NCBI GenBank assembly: GCA_009776495.1
Contig: WRNS01000019.1
Span: 1-9,852 of the forward strand
Reading direction: 5' to 3'
DNA length: 9,852 nt
Origin: Methanobrevibacter sp.
GTDB taxonomy: Archaea; Methanobacteriota; Methanobacteria; Methanobacteriales; Methanobacteriaceae
Shown: positions 6,458-9,852 of the stretch, one piece after another
Layout: the number at the start of each line of letters is the position of its first letter
Numbering within the stretch: the stretch's first letter is position 1
Program-made: the position numbers and the translations under genes
Notes under the pieces: generated by a model
The model's input: the letters and a program-made list of their open reading frames with translations, nothing else
Told to the model about the DNA's origin: nothing
Databases searched by the model: none

Positions 6458-6846
6458 TTCATCACCTCATATGGAAAATATCAAATCATTAGCCAATAAA
6501 TCTTTATAAAATAAATAAGAATTCATTTCCATGACAAATACTAAATTAATAAATTCTTTTTTATAAATTTTTATTCACTTGTTGTTAGGTATGTTTGACT
6601 TTTTGTAAATAATTGTTTACATTTTGTTAAATGTATTTAACCTATTATTTATAATTTACTATTTCTATAATTTTGAATAAGAAAAAATTAACTTTAATTA
6701 AAATAAAAAACATATGAACATGTAATTTTATTAAATTTTGTAGATATTATTTTGATTATTATCTATTTTTAACTTTAATAGCTATTTCCTTGCTTATAGA
6801 TAATTATTTAAATAAATTTGTAAAATATGGTTTAGGAGTAATTTAT
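6458..6846. promoter_or_regulatory. Divergent intergenic region (389 bases) between DUF4013 and Fe-S flavoprotein genes
   Basis: No gene is seen. On the minus side there is a TATA-like TTTATAAAG (6511-6503), well spaced for a short leader before the DUF4013 Shine-Dalgarno (6468-6461). The centre holds two adjacent palindromes at 6604-6641. On the plus side, TTATTTATAATTT near 6645-6657 is one promoter candidate of several; none is compelling. A TAGCTA site is at 6779-6784. The flavoprotein Shine-Dalgarno AGGAG is at 6834-6838. Confidence 0.5.
6604..6641. promoter_or_regulatory. Paired operator-like palindromes, centres 21 bp apart
   Basis: TGTAAATAATTGTTTACA (6604-6621) has perfect 6-bp arms around a 6-base centre. 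GTTAAATGTATTTAAC (6626-6641) has perfect 7-bp arms around 2 bases. Their centres lie 21 bp apart, two helical turns, so two dimers would sit on the same DNA face. The site lies in the middle of a divergent promoter region. The binding protein is unknown. Confidence 0.55.
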
Positions 6847-7416
6847 ATGGTAGATGTTGTTTTATTAAGTGGTAGTCCACGAAAAAATAGTAATACAATG
6901 GAAGTTTTAGATGTTTGTGCTAAAGAAATAGAAAAAAATGGATTAAGTACTGAGATTATTCCTCTTCGAGGGATGACTATTCAATCTTGTGTGGCATGTA
7001 ATAAGTGCGTGGAAAAAGGCAACTGTGTTTTAAAAGATGGTTTGGATGAAATCATAGAAAAAATAAGAAAAGCCGATGGTTTTATTCCAGCGTCTCCAGT
7101 TTACTTTGGAACAGCAAGAGGAGATATAATGTCTGCACTTCAAAGAATTGGAAAAGTTTCAAGAGGAACAGACGATTTTTTATCTGGGATGGTTGGTGGA
7201 CCAATAGCTGTAGCTAGAAGAGGAGGGCATACATTAACCTTACAAGAAATGTCCATGTTTTTCCCTATTAATGATATGATAATGGTTGGATCTAGATATT
7301 GGAACATGGTTTTTGCTCATGCAGAAGGAACTACCAATGAAGACGAAGAAGGAATTGAAATGGTTAAGCTATTTGGAGAAAATGTAGCTAAATTAATTCA
7401 AAAGATTAAGAGTTAG
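6847..7416 (+). CDS. Iron-sulfur flavoprotein / NADPH-dependent FMN reductase family
   Basis: A 189-aa flavodoxin-fold protein. The FMN phosphate loop is SGSPRKNSNT (8-17), and SPVYFG (83-88) is the second flavin-contacting segment. Between them lies a compact cysteine cluster, Cys48, Cys51, Cys54 and Cys60 (CX2CX2CX5C). It matches the unusual CX2CX2CX4-7C motif that binds a [4Fe-4S] cluster in Methanosarcina iron-sulfur flavoprotein (Isf). Isf-type proteins accept electrons from ferredoxin and have been linked to reduction of O2 and H2O2. The ATG at 6847 is chosen because AGGAG (6834-6838) lies 8 bases upstream and the protein then begins MVDVVLLSGSP. A TTG at 6790 would add 19 residues with no ribosome-binding site. 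The TAG stop sits inside a TAGCTAT motif. Its physiological partner is not shown by the context. Confidence 0.92.
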   Translation: MVDVVLLSGSPRKNSNTMEVLDVCAKEIEKNGLSTEIIPLRGMTIQSCVACNKCVEKGNCVLKDGLDEIIEKIRKADGFIPASPVYFGTARGDIMSALQRIGKVSRGTDDFLSGMVGGPIAVARRGGHTLTLQEMSMFFPINDMIMVGSRYWNMVFAHAEGTTNEDEEGIEMVKLFGENVAKLIQKIKS

Positions 7417-7446
7417 CTATTTATAAAAATAATGTCAACAAAAAAC

Positions 7447-7514
7447 AAAAAATCTTTAAGAAAAAGAAAACAAAAAAAACAAAAAAATCTTTAAGAAAAA
7501 GAAAACAAAAAAAA
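7447..7514. repeat. Exact 33-base direct repeat, 35-bp period
   Basis: Copies at 7447-7479 and 7482-7514 are identical over 33 bases. Each is A-rich and contains the small palindrome TCTTTAAGA. The strand bias is extreme: the plus strand is nearly all purine plus C, with few T. It lies between the Fe-S flavoprotein gene and the next coding start. Function unknown. Confidence 0.8.
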
Positions 7515-7532
7515 GGAAAACAAACAGGAATC

Positions 7533-7561
7533 TTCAAAACATGTGATGGGATTATTTTGAA
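7533..7561 (+). promoter_or_regulatory. Inverted repeat just upstream of the 100-aa protein gene
   Basis: TTCAAAA (7533-7539) and TTTTGAA (7555-7561) pair perfectly around a 15-base loop, ending 23 bases before the ATG. It could be an operator or a 5'-leader hairpin controlling the two-gene unit that follows. Confidence 0.4.
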
Positions 7562-7584
7562 AATAGTTTAGCAGAGATGTAAAA

Positions 7585-7887
7585 ATGGGTTATGTGGATC
7601 ATTTATGGACTAATAGTGAAAATTTGTGTGAAAGACTAGAAATGCTGGTTTTTTGTTTACAAGTTGTTTTAGCAGGAGAAAATATTGATTGGGAATTGCC
7701 TGAAGATTTTAAATATCTCACATTTGATTCTAATAAGAGTGAACATTATCAATTGGCAAAAAAATATTATGAAGCATTATATAATAATCTTGGTAGGTTA
7801 AGGGATGATATGTCTGGTGAACTCTTTGTTACAGATACTTGTAAATTACCAAAACCTGGAGAATTAAATATTTCCAACGGAGATTAA
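7585..7887 (+). CDS. Uncharacterised 100-aa protein paired with a NifX-like gene
   Basis: I do not recognise a family. The protein is soluble and acidic, with mostly helical character: an N-terminal helix (about 11-30) with Cys15 and Cys24, an acidic middle (WELPEDFKYLTFD, 36-48), a second helix (about 52-75) and a C-terminal tail with Cys86. Three cysteines are not enough for an obvious cluster motif. The ATG follows only a weak purine stretch (GAGATG). The TAA stop is 2 bases before the NifX-like ATG, and the end of this gene supplies that gene's ribosome-binding site (GGAGAT). The two are therefore translated together and probably work together, perhaps as carrier or partner in metal-cluster handling. 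That function is inferred from context only. Composition and length of the open frame support a real gene. Confidence 0.72.
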   Translation: MGYVDHLWTNSENLCERLEMLVFCLQVVLAGENIDWELPEDFKYLTFDSNKSEHYQLAKKYYEALYNNLGRLRDDMSGELFVTDTCKLPKPGELNISNGD

Positions 7888-7889
7888 AT

Positions 7890-8219
7890 ATGAAAATAGC
7901 TATAGCTTCTTCAGATGGAATAAATGTAGATTTACATTTTGGAAAAGCTAAATCCCTCTGTATTTTTGATTTCGATGGAGAGAATGAAAAATTTCTTGAG
8001 AAGAGAAGTGTGAAATTTATTGAAAAGGAAAAACATCAATGGATGAAAACTTTGAACGCTGTTAAAGATTGTGATGTAGTAATATGCGTTCAGGCAGGAT
8101 TTAAATCAAAGTTTGGAATTGAAGAATCTGGGATAAAGCTTGTTGAAGACGAAGGTCCACTTGATGAAGTTTTGAAAAGGTATATTGATCATTACAAGTT
8201 TATGAAGAGTCCCTTATAA
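7890..8219 (+). CDS. NifX/NifB-C-terminal type (dinitrogenase iron-molybdenum cofactor domain) protein
   Basis: A 109-aa single-domain protein of the Nitro_FeMo-Co family, with an RNase H-like fold. Members include NifX, NafY and the NifB C-terminus, which bind FeMo-co or its precursors; many small archaeal members have unknown metal-cluster roles unrelated to nitrogen fixation. Signatures are the N-terminal MKIAIASSDG, HFGKA (16-20), and the second half DCDVVICVQAGFKSKFGIEE then SGIKL, with the gate-keeping Cys66. The start follows the upstream stop by 2 bases, with GGAGAT as ribosome-binding site. No nif structural genes are in view, so a role in nitrogenase should not be assumed. In-frame, coding-like codons continue past the TAA stop (see the remnant entry). 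Confidence 0.9.
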   Translation: MKIAIASSDGINVDLHFGKAKSLCIFDFDGENEKFLEKRSVKFIEKEKHQWMKTLNAVKDCDVVICVQAGFKSKFGIEESGIKLVEDEGPLDEVLKRYIDHYKFMKSPL

Positions 8220-8305
8220 TTTAACAAACTGGAGGAACTCAAAAAATTAGAATAGCTATGGGAAAATTACTGAAGGAAGACTTAATGGAAAAAATAAAAA
8301 CATAG
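8220..8305 (+). pseudogene. Coding-like remnant or short ORF after the NifX-like gene
   Basis: After the NifX-like TAA the same frame reads FNKLEELKKLE and stops at TAG (8253-8255). Starting at ATG 8258 in another frame, 15 codons read MGKLLKEDLMEKIKT and stop at TAG 8303. Joined by a single-base insertion near 8250, these would read as one charged amphipathic helix, which suggests decayed coding DNA: a lost C-terminal extension or the tail of a vanished gene. GGAGGA (8231-8236) could also serve as a distant ribosome-binding site for the 15-codon ORF. Chance is not excluded for so short a stretch. Confidence 0.3.
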
Positions 8306-8400
8306 CTATTACTCAAATTTTGTGATTTATAATTTAATGAATTATCTATTTTTGTAATTTTATCGATTTTTAAGGAAAATTTATAATAAAAAATCTTAAA

Positions 8401-8480
8401 AATTTTTTAAATTTATAATTTTCTCATGTTTATGAAAATAAATTTTTTAAATTTATCATTTACTCATCTTTATGATAATG
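8401..8480. repeat. Two tandem 40-bp repeats, about 88% identical
   Basis: Copies at 8401-8440 and 8441-8480 differ at 5 of 40 positions, and a third copy begins at 8481 (AATTTTTTTT). Each starts AATTTTTTAAATTTAT and carries a small hairpin, TCAT-4 bases-ATGA, in its second half. Differences that leave the TCAT/ATGA arms intact hint that the hairpin may matter, but two copies are too few to show it. Confidence 0.75.
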
Positions 8481-8581
8481 AATTTTTTTTAACTTTAGAA
8501 AAAAATATTTGAATCTTAAATTAATAAAACTCGTTTTTATTAATAATATTTGAATATAGGCTTTTTAAAATAGTATGAATG

Positions 8582-8596
8582 AAAAAAATATATAAT
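8582..8596 (+). promoter_or_regulatory. TATA box for flavodoxin gene; leaderless transcript likely
   Basis: AAAAAAATATATAATA combines an A-rich BRE-like stretch with TATATAA. Its centre is about 25 bases before the ATG at 8619, so initiation should fall at or next to the start codon. The absence of any Shine-Dalgarno agrees with a leaderless mRNA. A near-duplicate ATATAATATTAA lies between the box and the ATG. Confidence 0.5.
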
Positions 8597-8618
8597 ATTA
8601 AAAAAATATAATATTAAC

Positions 8619-9086
8619 ATGAACACACTAATAGTTTATTATTCAAGAACAAAAAATACGCAAAATGTAGCTAAAAATCTTAAAGAAAAGCTTCATGCGG
8701 ATATAGAAGAGATAATTGATACAAAAAATCGTTCAGGTGTTATTGGTTGGATTAGTTCTTGTATTGATGCAATTAGAAAAGTTCCTGTAAAAATAAAACC
8801 TATAGAAAAAGACCCAGCTATATATGATACAGTTATAATTGGCACCCCTGTTTGGGCATCTACTATGGCGAACCCAGTTTTAACATATATAACCGAAAAT
8901 AAGGAAAAATTTAAGGATGTTGCCTTCTTTTGTACGTGTAGACATGGAGGTTATGAAGAAACATTTGCTAACATGAAAGAAATCATAGCAAAAAAACCTT
9001 TAGAAACATTATTTTTAACAGAATTAGATATGGAGTCTTTCGATGATAAATTAGAATCTTATGCCAATAAAATAAAAGGTAATTGA
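8619..9086 (+). CDS. Flavodoxin family protein
   Basis: A 155-aa flavodoxin-fold protein, probably a soluble one-electron or two-electron carrier with FMN. The N-terminal strand and phosphate loop read LIVYYSRTKNTQNVA (4-18); SRTKNT is the FMN phosphate-binding loop. The second flavin segment is IIGTPVWASTMANPVLTYI (73-91), and CTCRHGGYEET (105-115) is the third loop; two cysteines there (105, 107) are unusual in classical flavodoxins and might be redox-active. Length fits a stand-alone domain. The ATG has no Shine-Dalgarno but lies about 25 bases from a TATA box, as for leaderless archaeal genes. A hairpin plus T run follows the stop, so the gene is monocistronic. The partner enzyme is not identifiable here. 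Confidence 0.9.
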   Translation: MNTLIVYYSRTKNTQNVAKNLKEKLHADIEEIIDTKNRSGVIGWISSCIDAIRKVPVKIKPIEKDPAIYDTVIIGTPVWASTMANPVLTYITENKEKFKDVAFFCTCRHGGYEETFANMKEIIAKKPLETLFLTELDMESFDDKLESYANKIKGN

Positions 9087-9114
9087 ATAAATTCTAATTT
9101 AAAAGCCTTTTTTT
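9074..9114 (+). terminator. Hairpin plus T7 terminator after flavodoxin gene
   Basis: AAAAGG (9074-9079) pairs with CCTTTT (9106-9111), running into seven Ts (9108-9114). A further T10 stretch follows at about 9123-9134. The left arm overlaps the last codons of the gene. Confidence 0.5.
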
Positions 9115-9178
9115 ATAAAAAAAATTTTTTTTTTAAACTAATCTTAGATTTGAATAATAACTAATTAATAGATTACAA

Positions 9179-9278
9179 TAGCTATTAAAACATTAAAGAG
9201 AATTGAAATAGTTATTAACACATTAAAAAAAAACTGAAGTAGCTATTAAAATATTACAAAAAATTGAAATAGCTATTA
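9179..9278. repeat. 30-bp tandem repeat (3.3 copies) built around TAGCTATTA
   Basis: TAGCTATTA begins units at 9179, 9240 and 9270, with the variant TAGTTATTA at 9209, so periods are 30, 31 and 30 bases. Between them runs a conserved A-rich spacer of the type AAACATTAAA...AATTGAAA. Three of the window's TAGCTA sites are here. The array ends directly at the Shine-Dalgarno of the NfeD-type gene, so it could form part of that gene's promoter or leader. Confidence 0.8.
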
Positions 9279-9299
9279 ATGCACGGAGGAATTAATAAA

Positions 9300-9722
9300 A
9301 TGTTTGAATTAGAATTTTGGATTATACTATTCGTTGCATGCATACTTTTGGAGATAATGACTACTGGTTTTTTCCTCTTGTCTATAGGAATTGGTTCAGC
9401 TGCCGCTGCAGTAGCTAACTATATGAATTTCGACCCTATAAGTCAAATGTTAATTTTTGTAGTTGTCACGATTATTTGTTTAATAGCTTCAAGACCTCTT
9501 GCAAAAAAGTTAACTCAAGGATCCCCTAAAAAGAAAGCAGCTGCTGATAGATTACTTGAAAAGGAAGGAACCGTTTTAGAACCAATTGATGCTGAGCATA
9601 GTGGTATGGTAAATATTTCTGGGGAGAAGTGGAGAGCGATAGCAGATGAAAATATTTCAGCTGGAGAAAAAATAATTGTTAAAGAAATAAAAGGTGTAAG
9701 ATTAAAAGTATGTAAAAAATAA
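9300..9722 (+). CDS. Short NfeD-type membrane protein
   Basis: A 140-aa protein of the short NfeD class. An N-terminal region has two or three membrane segments (about 5-25, 28-45 and 55-72, including the small-residue run GIGSAAAAVAN). Next comes a basic linker (KKLTQGSPKKKAAADRLLEK), then a C-terminal OB-fold of about 55 residues with GTVLEPIDAEHSGMVNISGE and the conserved SGEKWRA motif. Short NfeD proteins usually act with a stomatin/SPFH protein encoded next to them and are thought to organise membrane microdomains; such a gene would be expected just beyond the window. ATG 9300 is favoured because GGAGGA (9285-9290) lies 9 bases upstream. The in-frame ATG at 9279 precedes that site and would translate through it. 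Confidence 0.9.
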   Translation: MFELEFWIILFVACILLEIMTTGFFLLSIGIGSAAAAVANYMNFDPISQMLIFVVVTIICLIASRPLAKKLTQGSPKKKAAADRLLEKEGTVLEPIDAEHSGMVNISGEKWRAIADENISAGEKIIVKEIKGVRLKVCKK

Positions 9723-9852
9723 CCCTTAATCATTGAAATAAAATTGTTAAAAATTATCATTAAAAAAAAATAAAAATTATAAAAAAAGATTATTAAAAAA
9801 AATAAATAAAATTAAAAAAATCTAAAAAAAATAAAAATTATAAAAAAAGATT
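9723..9852. repeat. A-rich intergenic end with 29-base direct repeat
   Basis: An identical 29-base segment occurs at 9763-9791 and 9824-9852, 61 bp apart, and includes the core AAAAAAAATAAAAATTAT also found twice at 2987-3025. No gene is visible. The right copy runs into the window edge and may continue. Confidence 0.7.

Larger units (their letters stand above)
8306..8618. other. AT-rich intergenic region with a 40-bp repeat and flavodoxin promoter
   Basis: No coding potential is visible across these 313 bases. Contents are T-rich tracts suited to termination of the upstream unit, a 40-bp tandem repeat (8401-8480) and a TATA element close to the next gene. No tRNA or other stable RNA was recognised. 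Confidence 0.5.

Noticed and set aside
6458..6846. Hidden small RNA or tRNA in the largest gene gap
   Set aside because: No GC-rich stem set, no tRNA T-loop or acceptor signature and no clear box C/D pair was found. Such RNAs would stand out in this AT-rich background.
7890..8219. Evidence for nitrogen fixation
   Set aside because: A single NifX-like domain is common in methanogens without nitrogenase, and no nifH, nifD, nifK, nifE or nifB is in the window.
9179..9278. CRISPR-like array of TAGCTATTA units
   Set aside because: The spacers between units are themselves similar A-rich sequence, so the whole 30-bp unit repeats. Regular unique spacers are absent.
9515..9760. Minus-strand open frame of 81 codons over the NfeD-type gene
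   Set aside because: It mirrors the OB-fold coding region of the NfeD-type gene and has no family features of its own.

Overview
This window looks like chromosomal DNA from an AT-rich mesophilic methanogenic archaeon. The best fit is Methanobacteriales, close to Methanobrevibacter. The reasons are: an archaeal-type full-length RtcB; an archaeal purine-nucleoside phosphorylase of the MTA/MTI family; an iron-sulfur flavoprotein with the compact methanogen cysteine motif; a DUF4013 membrane protein; BRE/TATA-like promoter sequences; and ribosome-binding sites matching GGAGGTGAT. Intergenic DNA is extremely A/T-rich. The genus is inferred from these features and was not confirmed by any search.

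Layout. (1) 229-2833: rtcB (tRNA/RNA 3'-phosphate ligase) and an MTA/MTI phosphorylase gene. They are separated by a 376-base spacer holding a terminator, tandem palindromic repeats and a good archaeal promoter. (2) 3119-4174: a polytopic acyltransferase-3 gene, converging on and overlapping the next block by 33 bp. (3) 6457-4142, minus strand: DUF4013 membrane protein, DUF1648/SdpI-family membrane protein, DUF2178 membrane protein and a 68-aa XRE-type regulator. The last two are 3 bp apart and clearly co-transcribed. The DUF2178 gene appears to lack a normal start codon: an ACG sits where ATG is expected behind a strong Shine-Dalgarno. (4) 6847-8219: an iron-sulfur flavoprotein, an unrecognised 100-aa protein, and a NifX-like (FeMo-co binding domain) protein coupled to it by a 2-base gap. 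(5) 8619-9722: a flavodoxin with an apparently leaderless promoter, then a short NfeD-type membrane protein behind a 30-bp tandem repeat. The window ends in A-rich repeat DNA.

How the genes may work together. The minus-strand block resembles a membrane-protein/immunity-type cassette with its own small repressor. The right half is a loose redox / metal-cofactor neighbourhood (Fe-S flavoprotein, NifX-like protein, flavodoxin). No single complete pathway is present.

The strongest unexplained signal is not a gene. The palindrome TAGCTA occurs 33 times in 9.85 kb by hand count, in coding and noncoding DNA, and the extended form ATAGCTAT occurs 11 times. A base-composition estimate predicts about 3 and fewer than 1. 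Such a highly iterated palindrome may be a genome-wide structural or modification signal. Further items worth attention are paired operator-like palindromes 21 bp apart in the divergent region 6458-6846, three tandem copies of a 19-bp palindrome at 1784-1852, and several short tandem or dispersed intergenic repeats.
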